From Zhuqueibacter pondensis (GTDB taxonomy: Bacteria; Zhuqueibacterota; Zhuqueibacteria; Zhuqueibacterales; Zhuqueibacteraceae), in contig JAPDQK010000029.1 of assembly GCA_034505955.1 (NCBI GenBank), forward strand, positions 1 to 64,000: a DNA stretch of 64,000 bases, given 5' to 3'. The notes beneath the pieces are model-generated. The model saw only the letters and a program-made list of their open reading frames with translations. It was not told where the DNA came from and made no database searches. Shown in pieces: positions 43,106-51,913 of the stretch (its first letter is position 1; the number at the start of each line of letters is the position of its first letter). Both the position numbers and the translations under genes were made by a program.

Positions 43106-43579
43106 ATGACCTCTGCCTTCAAACAAAACTTAATCGGCAGTTTTAAGCAACACTTCGGTGATGATCTGGTTGCCGTTGTCCTCTTCGGCTCGCAGGCGCG
43201 TGGCGAGGCCGGTCCGGAGAGTGATTATGACATCTTTCTGCTCGTGAAAAATCTGCCAGCGCGGCCGGTTGAGAGGCTTCTCTTTGTGCGCGGTGCCATT
43301 GCAGTAAAATTTGCCGAAAAAATTGCCATCTTGGCTCGTACGCCTGAGGAGTTTGAGAGCGGCTTTCCTTCTCTCTATCTCGATTTGGCGGTGGATGGCA
43401 TCGTGCTCTATGACACTGACAATTACGTAACCAAAAAGCTCCAACGCATTCAAGAAATCATCAAACAGGCCGGGCTGGAGAGAAAAAAATTAGATCATCA
43501 ATTGAGCTGGGAATGGAATAAACAACCCAAAGGTCAGTGGGAAATTACCTGGGAGGGCTATCGTGAACTCAAAGACTGA
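43106..43579 (+). CDS. MNT-type nucleotidyltransferase, likely antitoxin of a HEPN pair
   Basis: 157 aa from the ATG at 43106. Pol-beta fold motif VVLFGSQARGEAGPESDYDIFLLV gives GSxAR and the DxD metal ligands; the Arg in GSQARGE fits the MNT class. MNT antitoxins AMPylate or cover HEPN RNases. It overlaps the HEPN gene by 17 bases, so the pair is translated together. The C-terminal 45 residues are helical and basic. Confidence 0.82.
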   Translation: MTSAFKQNLIGSFKQHFGDDLVAVVLFGSQARGEAGPESDYDIFLLVKNLPARPVERLLFVRGAIAVKFAEKIAILARTPEEFESGFPSLYLDLAVDGIVLYDTDNYVTKKLQRIQEIIKQAGLERKKLDHQLSWEWNKQPKGQWEITWEGYRELKD

Positions 43580-44045
43580 TGCCGAATATCGGTTACGTTT
43601 GGCCAAGGGTTTTCAAAACGAAGCTGAACAAGATTTTCAATTACAGCGCTGGCGTTCCTGTGTGGACAACGCCCAACTTGCGGTTGAAAATGCGGGCAAA
43701 GCCATTATAGCCATTTTTGAACCGGTTGAGAGAACGCATAATCCGGCGATTAAACTGCGTCAGTTGATTGACAAAAATCTCATCGACACTTCCTTGCTCG
43801 ATGATCTGAATACAGCGTTAAGCGCCTTTGATGAACTTGGCTTTGAAGAATATTTTCTGACAGACTACGGTGACGAAGAAGCCTATCGCGATCCTTGGTC
43901 CCTTTTTAGTGAGGAAGATGCCAAAAAGGCCATGGAGATTACACGGCAATGCTTAACCGTAGCCGAAAAATTTTATCAATTCCATTACCCGCAGTCACCA
44001 CCAGCAGGTGAAAATAAAGAGAATCTCGAATCTGCGTCAAGATGA
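43563..44045 (+). CDS. HEPN-domain protein, likely RNase toxin partner
   Basis: A 160-aa helical protein (GTG start) with the HEPN pattern: FQNEAEQDFQLQRWRSCVDNAQLAVENAGKAIIAIF and ERTHNP in place of the usual R-x4-6-H. HEPN proteins are RNases paired with MNT domains. The Arg-His spacing (R-T-H) is shorter than the canonical RNase motif, so activity is uncertain and it may be a substrate-binding HEPN. Coupled to the preceding MNT gene. Confidence 0.75.
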   Translation: MNSKTDAEYRLRLAKGFQNEAEQDFQLQRWRSCVDNAQLAVENAGKAIIAIFEPVERTHNPAIKLRQLIDKNLIDTSLLDDLNTALSAFDELGFEEYFLTDYGDEEAYRDPWSLFSEEDAKKAMEITRQCLTVAEKFYQFHYPQSPPAGENKENLESASR

Positions 44046-44089
44046 AAAAATTGTACACCCTGTAATTTCAACTCCCCAATACCCAATCC

Positions 44090-46315
44090 ATGCCCGAACC
44101 TCAAGTCACGCTCGATCTCGCCCTTCAACATGGGCTTTCCGAAGAAGAATATAATCGCATTCTGGAAATTCTCGGCCGCGTGCCGACTTTTACCGAGCTG
44201 GGTATTTTCTCGGTCATGTGGTCGGAGCACTGCAGCTATAAAAATTCTCTGGCGCTCATCAAAACCTTGCCACGCGAAGGCAAGCACTTGTTGGTCAAAG
44301 CCGGGGAAGAGAATGCCGGGCTGGTCGATATTGGCGACGGGCTGGCGATTGCGTTCAAGATTGAAAGCCACAATCATCCTTCCGCCGTGGAGCCTTATCA
44401 AGGTGCGGCGACCGGAGTCGGTGGCATTCTGCGCGACATTTTTACGATGGGCGCGCGACCGATTGCGGCGCTCAATTCGCTCCGCTTCGGCGATCTTGAA
44501 AATGCGCGAACCCGTTATCTCGTGAAAGGCGTCGTGAAAGGCATTGGCGATTATGGCAATTGTTTCGGTGTGCCGACCGTTGCCGGCGAGGTGTATTTCG
44601 ATGATTGCTATCAGGATAATCCGTTGGTGAACGCCATGGCGGTGGGAATTGTCCGGCATCAACGCGTCGCGCGCGCCGTGGCAAAAGGCGAGGGCAATGC
44701 GGTCATACTTATCGGCTCGTCAACCGGTCGTGATGGCATTCACGGCGCCACTTTCGCGAGCGAGGAAATTTCCGAAAAGAGTGAATCCCGGCGGCCACAG
44801 GTGCAAGTCGGCGATCCCTTTACGGAAAAGGTGCTGCTCGAAGCCTCGTTGGAAATGATCAAAGCCGATCTCATCATCGGCATGCAAGACATGGGCGCGG
44901 CCGGTATCACGTGCTCTACTTCGGAGATGTCTGCGCGCGGCAAACATGGCATGGATATCGATCTGGAAAAAGTGCCGCTGCGCGAACCCGGCATGATCCC
45001 CTATGAAATCATGCTTTCCGAGTCGCAGGAACGCATGTTGGTTGTTGCCAAGCCGGGTAAAGAAAACGAGATCGAAGCGATTTGCCAAAAGTGGGATTTG
45101 CATGCTGCCATTATCGGTCGGGTAACGAGTGGCAATACCTTGCGGGTGCGGATGAATGGTAAAGTCGTCGCGGAGATTCCGGCGGACAGCCTCGTTGTCG
45201 GTGGCGGCGCGCCGGTTTATATTCGCGAAGCAAAGGAGCCGGAATATCTCAAAACGACGCGGGCATTTGATCCCACGACACTGCCTGAAACGAAGAACCT
45301 GAAGGAAGTCCTGTTGAAATTGTTGTCCTCGCCCAATATTGCCAGCAAGCAATGGGTCTATCAACAATACGATCACACCGTGCGCAGTAACACGGTTATT
45401 GCCCCCGGCGGCGATGCCGCGGTTTTGCGAATCAAAGGCACGGGCAAAGGCATCGCGTTGAAAACGGATTGTAACGGCCGCTACGTTTATCTCAACCCGC
45501 GTCGAGGGGCCGCCATCGCTGTGGCGGAAGCTGCGCGCAATGTGGTCGTTAGTGGCGCCCAACCGGTTGCGATCACCAATTGTTTGAATTTCGGAAATCC
45601 GTACAAGCCGGAAATCTATTGGCAATTCAAAGAAGCGATTGCCGGGATCGGCGAGGCGTGCCGCGCTCTCGAAACGCCGGTTACCGGCGGCAATGTGAGC
45701 TTTTATAATGAAAGTCCGGATCGCGCCGTTTATCCGACCCCGGTGATCGGCATGCTCGGTATTCTGGAGGATATTCGCCACGCCACCACCGCGTATTTTA
45801 AAAATGAAGGCGATGAAATTGCGCTGCTCGGCACAAATCTTGAGGAAGTGGGAGGCAGTGAATTTCTCAAAGTAATTCATGGCAAAGTCGCCGGCGATGG
45901 TCCCGCAATTGATTTGCAAAAGGAGAAGGCTGTGCACGCGGCATGCCTGGAAGCTATTCAATTGCACCTGATCAATTCGGCGCATGACATTGCCGAAGGT
46001 GGTTTAGCCGTGGCACTGGCGGAATGCTGTATCATCAATCAAGAACGCCCGATTGGCGCAATAATCGATTTGTTTTCATTTCATCGCGCGGATTTTGCAT
46101 TGTTTGGTGAAAGCCAATCGCTGATCATTATTTCCTATTCGCCGGCCAATCATTCGGCCATTGCGCAGATTTGCCAAAAACATCGTGTGCCCTTCGCCGT
46201 ACTCGGTCGCACCGGCGGAACGACATTGAAAATTCCGAAGTTGATGGAAGTTTCGCTTGCGGAAATGGCGGAGAGATATTATTTTGTGATTGAACAGATG
46301 ATGGAAAGGATATAA
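44090..46315 (+). CDS. purL: Phosphoribosylformylglycinamidine synthase subunit PurL
   Basis: A 741-aa small PurL that converts FGAR to FGAM with ATP, working with PurS and PurQ. Motifs: SVMWSEHCSYKNS near residue 45, GLAIAFKIESHNHPSAVEPYQGAATGVGGILRD, DCYQDNPLVNA and the second-half GGNVSFYNE and VIGMLGILED. The length is that of the three-subunit form, so purS and purQ should lie elsewhere. Preceded by 44 bases after the HEPN gene with no clear shared promoter. Confidence 0.96.
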   Translation: MPEPQVTLDLALQHGLSEEEYNRILEILGRVPTFTELGIFSVMWSEHCSYKNSLALIKTLPREGKHLLVKAGEENAGLVDIGDGLAIAFKIESHNHPSAVEPYQGAATGVGGILRDIFTMGARPIAALNSLRFGDLENARTRYLVKGVVKGIGDYGNCFGVPTVAGEVYFDDCYQDNPLVNAMAVGIVRHQRVARAVAKGEGNAVILIGSSTGRDGIHGATFASEEISEKSESRRPQVQVGDPFTEKVLLEASLEMIKADLIIGMQDMGAAGITCSTSEMSARGKHGMDIDLEKVPLREPGMIPYEIMLSESQERMLVVAKPGKENEIEAICQKWDLHAAIIGRVTSGNTLRVRMNGKVVAEIPADSLVVGGGAPVYIREAKEPEYLKTTRAFDPTTLPETKNLKEVLLKLLSSPNIASKQWVYQQYDHTVRSNTVIAPGGDAAVLRIKGTGKGIALKTDCNGRYVYLNPRRGAAIAVAEAARNVVVSGAQPVAITNCLNFGNPYKPEIYWQFKEAIAGIGEACRALETPVTGGNVSFYNESPDRAVYPTPVIGMLGILEDIRHATTAYFKNEGDEIALLGTNLEEVGGSEFLKVIHGKVAGDGPAIDLQKEKAVHAACLEAIQLHLINSAHDIAEGGLAVALAECCIINQERPIGAIIDLFSFHRADFALFGESQSLIIISYSPANHSAIAQICQKHRVPFAVLGRTGGTTLKIPKLMEVSLAEMAERYYFVIEQMMERI

Positions 46316-46356
46316 AGCGTAATGCGTAATTTTTTACGCTTTACGTTTCACGAATC
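46314..46356. repeat. AAAGCGTAA inverted repeat after purL
   Basis: AAAGCGTAA (46314-46322) and TTACGCTTT (46334-46342) with an intervening T-rich loop, then TTACGTTTCACG. Related to the repeat at 13754-13790. It overlaps the purL stop and may act as a weak terminator. Confidence 0.45.
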
Positions 46357-46396
46357 ATGGATGGGCTATATAGCTTTATCAGAACTGACATTGGCT

Positions 46397-46657
46397 ATGA
46401 AACAGACTCGACCATTAGACACCTCGCCGGAAGCCGAGCGCGTCCAGATCGAAATTTTCCGTAAAATGACACCAGAAAGAAGATTGCGTGCTGCGGCAGA
46501 ACTTACGCAGCTCGTTCGCAAGTCGATGGCTGAAGGTGTACGTATGCGTCACCCTGATTATGATGAGGAGCAAGTTCGTTTGGCTGTAATCCGCCTGACA
46601 TTGCCGGAGAAATTATTTCTTGCTGTTTATCCGCACGCGAAAGAGGTTCTGCCATGA
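46397..46657 (+). CDS. Small helical protein coupled to a nucleotidyltransferase-like gene
   Basis: 86 aa from the ATG at 46397, chosen because the longer frame begins in repeat sequence. Helical and charged (LDTSPEAERVQIEIFRKM, RRLRAAAELTQLVRKSM, GVRMRHPDYDEEQVRLAVIRLTL). I recall this protein type commonly preceding a nucleotidyltransferase-like partner, as here with a four-base overlap (ATGA). Probably one half of a toxin-antitoxin-like module. Confidence 0.65.
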   Translation: MKQTRPLDTSPEAERVQIEIFRKMTPERRLRAAAELTQLVRKSMAEGVRMRHPDYDEEQVRLAVIRLTLPEKLFLAVYPHAKEVLP

Positions 46658-47220
46658 TGTCATTGGAAGAAGTACTGGCACTCGTGACTACAAAACTGGA
46701 GCAGTGTGATATCCCTTATATGATTGTTGGCTCATTTGCTAGCAACATGTATGGTATCCCGCGTGCAACTCAAGATGCCGATGTAATCGTTGAAATTTCT
46801 GCGATGGGCATCAATCATTTTAGCCGCGTTTTAGGCGATGAGTTTTATTTCGATGTAGAGGAAGCGAAAGAAGCTTTAAAGCTCGGCATGATGTTTAATG
46901 CGGTGCATTATGAGACCGGTTTCAAAATTGATCTGATCGTTCGCAAAAATCGCCGATTCAGTCAGGAAGAATTCCAACGGCGAAAACTGGCTAATTTCGC
47001 GGGACGTCGGTGCTGGTTCGCCACCGCCGAAGATACCATTCTGGCAAAACTGGAGTGGTCAAAAATTGGCGAGTCAGAACGGCAATTCAATGACGCAGTC
47101 AATATCGCGAAGGTTCAAGGAGAGAACTTGGATCGTGATTATCTTCGCCGCTGGGCAGGAGATTTGCAAGTTGAAGACCTCTTAAATCGACTACTCCAAG
47201 AGATCACACCAACTTCTTAG
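46654..47220 (+). CDS. Nucleotidyltransferase-fold protein (AbiEii/DUF6036-like)
   Basis: A 188-aa protein with IPYMIVGSFASNMYGIPRATQDADVIVEI: the GSxAS and the DxD (DAD) metal ligands of the minimal nucleotidyltransferase fold. Then FKIDLIVRKNRRFS and FATAEDTILAKLEWSK, which resemble the AbiEii/DUF6036 group. It is coupled to the small helical protein and would be the enzymatic half of the module. Convergent with the TraO-like gene. Confidence 0.78.
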   Translation: MMSLEEVLALVTTKLEQCDIPYMIVGSFASNMYGIPRATQDADVIVEISAMGINHFSRVLGDEFYFDVEEAKEALKLGMMFNAVHYETGFKIDLIVRKNRRFSQEEFQRRKLANFAGRRCWFATAEDTILAKLEWSKIGESERQFNDAVNIAKVQGENLDRDYLRRWAGDLQVEDLLNRLLQEITPTS

Positions 47221-47756
47221 AAGAATAATCCCACCCCCACCGTCGGAACGTGCAAAATTTCATAAAGCTTGCTGAACGGGAAATAAAGCATGTCATAGTC
47301 AACCAATATGGCCAAACGATTGCGCTGCAGATAATACTCGGCCTGCATCCCGCCCAAAAGATTGACCTTCCGTTCCTTGAACTTGATGCCGATCAAATCC
47401 CCCGCCTTGATGATGTACGCGCCGGCGCCCAAATTGACGCTGAAAAAGAATTTGTTGAGGTGGATCAGGTTGTACTGAAACTGCACGCCAAGATTGTACA
47501 CATCTGCCTTGATGTGATTGCCATCGGCTTGCGTGTATTCATCGAAGACATACAGCCCGGATAATTTCAGTTGCCGGTGGTGAGACAATTGATAAGCATA
47601 ATGCACCTTGTACGTCCGTCCGTACATTGCTGCCAATGAGCTCGAGTGAATCGTGTGGAAATAAAATGAATCTTGGGCGGCGAGCACCGCCGGTAGAAGT
47701 AAAAGAGTAACCACCAAAGCGTTTTTCATTATTGTTCTCATCATCAAAGAATGCAT
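47217..47756 (-). CDS. Outer-membrane beta-barrel, TraO-like, end of the type IV secretion operon
   Basis: A 179-aa protein with a signal peptide (KNALVVTLLLLPAVLAAQ) and strands typical of an 8-stranded barrel (YKVHYAYQLSHHRQLKLSGLYVF, DVYNLGVQFQYNLIH, FFFSVNLGAGAYII, ending VGVGLFF). TraO of Bacteroidetes conjugative transposons has this size, location and style. It begins four bases after the stop of the PKD lipoprotein gene. TraO identity is inferred from context. Confidence 0.65.
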   Translation of the reverse strand: MHSLMMRTIMKNALVVTLLLLPAVLAAQDSFYFHTIHSSSLAAMYGRTYKVHYAYQLSHHRQLKLSGLYVFDEYTQADGNHIKADVYNLGVQFQYNLIHLNKFFFSVNLGAGAYIIKAGDLIGIKFKERKVNLLGGMQAEYYLQRNRLAILVDYDMLYFPFSKLYEILHVPTVGVGLFF

Positions 47757-47760
47757 TTCG

Positions 47761-49323
47761 TTACTTCACGACCAACTGAATTTGTTTTTGTCCGGTCAGG
47801 CCATACGCATCGGTGACCACCAGTTTCACCAGGTACGTGCCGGCGGAGGTGAACTCGTGCTCAACCGTAGCCAGCGTTTGTCCGGATTGTTCCTGCGAGC
47901 CGTCACCCCAACTCCATCTGTAATTTACAATTCCATCGGTGCGGTTCGGATCGTAACTGGTTGAGGTGAACGTGACTCGTGTCCGTCGCTGCGGCTCGAG
48001 AGGATCATAAACGAAGTCGGCGACCGGCGCCAAATTTATCGCGGGCACCACTTTCTCGGCCCGGCCGGTCAATCCACGAATGTTTGTCACTTCAAGCGTC
48101 ACCAGGTAATTGGCCGGTGTGGTAAAAACCGTGGAGACTGAATCTTGCGGAAAAAGTTGTTGGCTATTCGTGGAGAGATTTGTGACAAGAATACGGTAGG
48201 CGCTGATTTTCCCATTGGGATGAGGATCCGAGGAGTTTTTGCCGCTGATGGTAATATCCAATGGGAATGCTCCGCCGGTCTCCGGATTAATTTTAAGTTC
48301 CGCGATCGGAGGAGTGGAAACGCGAACTGCCACATTCGTCGTATCGGCCAGTCCCAAGTTGTCTTTGACAATCAGCAGAACCTGGTAATTGGCATCGGTC
48401 TTGTAAGTGTGTTTTCCGGAGGCATCTTGTGCGGTTTCGCCGTCACCAAAAAAAACCTGGTAAGAAGAAATACTACCATCCGGGTCAAAGCTGCCGGCGG
48501 CATTATACTCTATCTCCAGCGGCACTTTTCCACTCAGCGGAAATACGCGCAATGCGGCCACTGGAGGCTGGTTGTTGGTGGTTACAAGCTGCTCAGTGCT
48601 GTCGGCTTTTCCCTCTTCATCCGTGATGCGCAGACGTGCGCGGTATTGTCCAGCGAGGGTGTATTCATGCGTAATGATCGACTTGCCGAGCACGGTGTCT
48701 GCCTTGGAATTGTCGCCAAAGGTCCAAATGAATTTTGCTTTGGCTATATCGCCATCCCGGTCCTGGCTGCGTTCGGGATTGAATTCCACCCGATACGGGT
48801 TGGTTTGCGTCAGCAGACGAACGGTAAAAACCGGTATCGGCCTCAAATTTTCAAAAAATGTGGCAGAAGCCTGGCGAGTTTCCGAACTTTTTACGCCATC
48901 GGAGAGTTGCAATTTCACCCGCAGCAATCCGGGTGCGCCCGGCATAAAAAGTAAATCGCCATTGAATTTGCCCGGCACTTCTTCGAACGTCAAGCCCTCA
49001 TCGCCCGGCTTCATGAATTTGTCGTGGCTGATCTTGCCACTGCCGCTTTCAAAGGAAAAATACGCCCGCAGCTTTTTTGTTTCCAGGTTTCGGAATTCCC
49101 GATCTTCGTACTCCAAATGCAGGGCATATGTACTTCCCGGTTTGTATTTCAGCGAATCGGTGCCGATATTGGGAAGATTGGGATCCGGCTTGAAACGAAA
49201 ATCGGTAATGACCGGCTGGGTATTTTGCGCGGAAAATGGGTCCTTGTGCTTCTCGCATGCAAAGAACAAAACCCCGAGTACCACCGCAGGTACGACAACC
49301 ACGAGCAAAGCAATGCGTTTCAT
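47761..49323 (-). CDS. PKD-domain lipoprotein in the type IV secretion operon
   Basis: A 520-aa protein with a lipoprotein signal (hydrophobic 4-21, lipobox FFAC at Cys22). Three or four PKD-type beta-sandwich domains follow: FIWTFGDNSKAD with HEYTLAGQYRARLRITD, YQVFFGDGETAQ, and YRWSWGDGSQEQ with HEFTSAGTYLVKLVVTD. PKD domains mediate adhesion or structural roles at the cell surface. Set after the VirB10-like gene, it may be the lipoprotein (VirB7-like) of the channel or its surface tip. Such a large PKD protein in this position is unusual. Confidence 0.8.
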   Translation of the reverse strand: MKRIALLVVVVPAVVLGVLFFACEKHKDPFSAQNTQPVITDFRFKPDPNLPNIGTDSLKYKPGSTYALHLEYEDREFRNLETKKLRAYFSFESGSGKISHDKFMKPGDEGLTFEEVPGKFNGDLLFMPGAPGLLRVKLQLSDGVKSSETRQASATFFENLRPIPVFTVRLLTQTNPYRVEFNPERSQDRDGDIAKAKFIWTFGDNSKADTVLGKSIITHEYTLAGQYRARLRITDEEGKADSTEQLVTTNNQPPVAALRVFPLSGKVPLEIEYNAAGSFDPDGSISSYQVFFGDGETAQDASGKHTYKTDANYQVLLIVKDNLGLADTTNVAVRVSTPPIAELKINPETGGAFPLDITISGKNSSDPHPNGKISAYRILVTNLSTNSQQLFPQDSVSTVFTTPANYLVTLEVTNIRGLTGRAEKVVPAINLAPVADFVYDPLEPQRRTRVTFTSTSYDPNRTDGIVNYRWSWGDGSQEQSGQTLATVEHEFTSAGTYLVKLVVTDAYGLTGQKQIQLVVK

Positions 49324-49406
49324 TTCTCACTTTCCTATTAAACTACATTCCACGGCGCTTTCTCGAATGACAACGAATGCAAGATGGAACATGCCAAATT
49401 TGAGGA

Positions 49407-50315
49407 TTAGAATATGTTCATGATCAACGCATAAAACTCCAGGCCTTCATCGAGCGTGGCGACTTCATCCGTGAACGGATTGATTTCCGAGCGATTCAAG
49501 TAGCGGCCGAGAATCGGCACGCCGGCCGCAGCACTTTTCAATTCCTCCAAAACGAGCTTCTTGGCCTCGGCCGTGAGTGGCAGGTATGGTATGCCCGGAA
49601 GCGATTTCAAATCATAAGCGCGGCCGCTGCAGGTATAGCTGACCCCTTTGATGCGAATTTCACGAAATTCAATCTGGACACGATTGTTTTGCAGACTGCA
49701 AAAGCCGAGTAATTGTGAACGCCGGGGGATTTGAATATTCCCCCATACCTCGTCTTTCATCACCCGCGCTTCCACCAGGCTTCCGTTCATGACCGGCGTT
49801 TTTTCCGGAAGAATCACTTTGAGGCGAACCGATTGCAGACCGGTCAGGCTGCCGATCGTGCTGGCTCCCTGTTGCTGGTCGAGGCTGCTGACCACAATCA
49901 TGTCTCCACCACCACTGCTGCCACCAAGATGAACAGGTGGGGTGACGTTTGCTGGCGGAGGCGCCACTGCCGGCGTGCTGCGCTCACTTCGTTCGGATGG
50001 CGAAATCGATCTTTGACCGGCAGGACTTTGTGAAGGAAACGCTGGCGAAGAGCTTGTGGCGCTGCCCGGCAAAGTCGGATGACTGAAGGGAATGGTGTCC
50101 ACTTTCACTATTTGATAATCGAGACTTCTTTTGAGAGGCGCTTTTTGCATGACAAAGGGTTTGGGCGCTTTCCGTCCTTGCGCCGCTTCGCGCTGCACCA
50201 GTAAAACGAAAAACACAAAAATCACAAATGCTATCAGGATGCCCAGCATCAGCATTTGCGGCTTCGCCCGCCTCCGGCCATTGATGACTTCGTAAATAAA
50301 ATCAGTTATACCCAT
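49407..50315 (-). CDS. VirB10/TraM-like type IV secretion protein
   Basis: 302 aa from the ATG at 50315. Short cytoplasmic N-terminus, one membrane segment (MLMLGILIAFVIFVFFVLLV, about 22-41), a Pro/Ser-rich periplasmic stalk, then a beta domain with LKVILPEKTPVMNGSLVEARV, IPRRSQLLGFCSL and VQIEFREIRIKG, as in TraM of Bacteroidetes elements and the VirB10 C-terminus. It bridges inner and outer membranes. Confidence 0.78.
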   Translation of the reverse strand: MGITDFIYEVINGRRRAKPQMLMLGILIAFVIFVFFVLLVQREAAQGRKAPKPFVMQKAPLKRSLDYQIVKVDTIPFSHPTLPGSATSSSPAFPSQSPAGQRSISPSERSERSTPAVAPPPANVTPPVHLGGSSGGGDMIVVSSLDQQQGASTIGSLTGLQSVRLKVILPEKTPVMNGSLVEARVMKDEVWGNIQIPRRSQLLGFCSLQNNRVQIEFREIRIKGVSYTCSGRAYDLKSLPGIPYLPLTAEAKKLVLEELKSAAAGVPILGRYLNRSEINPFTDEVATLDEGLEFYALIMNIF

Positions 50316-50381
50316 GGAATACACTCTTTCCAAATTGGTTTCTATCTAATTGAATTTCCAATTGTGATTCTCGCACTGCCC

Positions 50382-51242
50382 TCATTCCACATACGAACCT
50401 GGAACTGCCAAAACCAGATCGCGCCGGCCGTTTTCCTCGTCACATTTGATCTCAATTGTGCTTTTGTCCGAGAAACCGTGTTTGTCAAAAACAAAAAGCA
50501 GCCGGCCCGAGGTGTTGGGCTTAATGGATGAACTATAAAACTCCCGGATCGGTTCCAGTTCGGTTTCCTTGAGCTTTTTTTTCAACAGGAGCAGAGACCG
50601 ACCTTGATCGATGAGCTTGAAACGCACGTACCCAATGTCGTAGGGAATTTTCGAGTTGTTCACGATCGTACAAATGATATAGAGCTTGTCTTCGATCTGC
50701 ACCATATGATCGACCGCCAGGATCACATTGGAATTTTTCACACTGTACGTGTAACGCCGGGAGGTTTTGAAATAGGAGGAAAGAATCGAGCGCGCTTTCG
50801 GGCTGATCTCTTCAAAGTCTTTGCCTTTGGGCGTGGCGTTGCTTTTGGGTGACAGTTCCACGGGATTCCGATCATTGTTTTTTGTCCCTTTTTCCGCAGG
50901 CGCTACCGGCTGCAAATTTCGGCCTGTCGAGGTGGGCAACAGCCGAACTTCCAAATCCGGGGTATCCGAAACTTGCAACACCAAATTGTACGACTCCATC
51001 CCGGCTTTGATGAACATATTGGTCGAGCCGCGATCCACCACCGGCTTGACCAAAACATAGTTGCCGGAACTTTGCACGGTAAACTGTTGTGAATTGCCAA
51101 CCGTTACCAACTCCGGCGGCACGGGGCAAACAATAACTGTGGCATAACCCGGCTTGACCCGAACGACTTTCTGCTGGGCGGCTTCCAGCTTTGCCGCGAA
51201 GAGCAAAGTCACGGCGGTAAATATGAATGGAAATTTTCTCAT
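50382..51242 (-). CDS. VirB9/TraN-like type IV secretion protein
   Basis: A 286-aa periplasmic protein with a signal peptide (ending LEAAQ). The N-terminal beta domain has QQKVVRVKPGYATVIVCPVPPELV and GSTNMFIKAGMESYNLVLQV; a linker rich in Lys/Asn/Pro leads to a C-terminal domain (VQIEDKLYIICTIVNNSKIPYDIGYVRF). TraN (DUF4138) and VirB9 share this plan. Overlaps the VirB8-like gene by four bases. Outer-membrane core component. Confidence 0.75.
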   Translation of the reverse strand: MRKFPFIFTAVTLLFAAKLEAAQQKVVRVKPGYATVIVCPVPPELVTVGNSQQFTVQSSGNYVLVKPVVDRGSTNMFIKAGMESYNLVLQVSDTPDLEVRLLPTSTGRNLQPVAPAEKGTKNNDRNPVELSPKSNATPKGKDFEEISPKARSILSSYFKTSRRYTYSVKNSNVILAVDHMVQIEDKLYIICTIVNNSKIPYDIGYVRFKLIDQGRSLLLLKKKLKETELEPIREFYSSSIKPNTSGRLLFVFDKHGFSDKSTIEIKCDEENGRRDLVLAVPGSYVE

Positions 51243-51817
51243 GCCTTCTCTTGGGTATAGTTAATGATCCGCAGTCCAAAAGGATTATCCTGGGTTCTCG
51301 GCACGATCACGATCTTGATGATAAATTTTATCGGAACTGCAGGTGCTCCCGGAAATATTTGACGGCCGCTCACGCTCGCCTCGAAATCATCCGCTGCTCT
51401 GACGTTTATTTCAGCAATTTCAAACTGGATGTTGCCGACGGTGTTTTGCACGATTTTGGGAATGTCCGAGTTTTTGATGGCATCGAACATGAAGTATTCC
51501 AGCTCGGTCGTGCACATTTTCATCGCGGTCTTGAAACGTTCGTTGAAATTCTCGCGATTGTACTCCAAAAAGTTTTTGGCGAACTCATAAGCAAATCTTC
51601 GCACTTCGTGCACGGAGCGGGTTTCGTTCGCCGGTTCGGTCGCATAAGCATATCCGTCTTTGACGATGTAGGTTTCCACCGGCCGGGTGAAGCCGAGAAA
51701 ACTCAAATATCCCAATGCAATATTGACGATGATCAAAATGACAACCAGGCGTTTATAGAAAATATTGCTTTTAATCAGCTCGCCGTAAAATTCGTAATAT
51801 TCGGGTTTGTCTTTCAT
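51239..51817 (-). CDS. VirB8/TraK-like inner-membrane protein
   Basis: A 192-aa bitopic protein: cytoplasmic N-terminus, one membrane helix (LVVILIIVNIALGYLSFLGF, about 24-43), and a periplasmic NTF2-like domain (VHEVRRFAYEFAKNFLEYN, FKTAMKMCTTELEYFMFD, VPIKFIIKIVIVPRTQDNPFG). TraK/VirB8 proteins nucleate channel assembly. Confidence 0.75.
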   Translation of the reverse strand: MKDKPEYYEFYGELIKSNIFYKRLVVILIIVNIALGYLSFLGFTRPVETYIVKDGYAYATEPANETRSVHEVRRFAYEFAKNFLEYNRENFNERFKTAMKMCTTELEYFMFDAIKNSDIPKIVQNTVGNIQFEIAEINVRAADDFEASVSGRQIFPGAPAVPIKFIIKIVIVPRTQDNPFGLRIINYTQEKA

Positions 51818-51909
51818 ATTACTCTTACTCCTCTGCTCTTACTCTTACTCTTACTCGCCGCTGTAGGAACTAAAAACGAGTATGAGTAGGAGTATGATTA
51901 CGACTAAGA
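51818..51909. repeat. TACTC/GAGTA interspersed palindromic repeat, copy 4
   Basis: The left arm is five or six TTACTC-type hexamers (51818-51860), the right arm CGAGTATGAGTAGGAGTATG and on to 51909, with a loop containing AACTAAAAACG. It fills the gap between the VirB6- and VirB8-like genes inside the secretion operon. Confidence 0.65.
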
Positions 51910-51913
51910 GAAT

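Noticed and set aside
44720..45985. A 421-codon open frame antisense to purL
   Set aside because: purL is certain from its motifs; the antisense frame has no family resemblance and reflects codon bias of the real gene.
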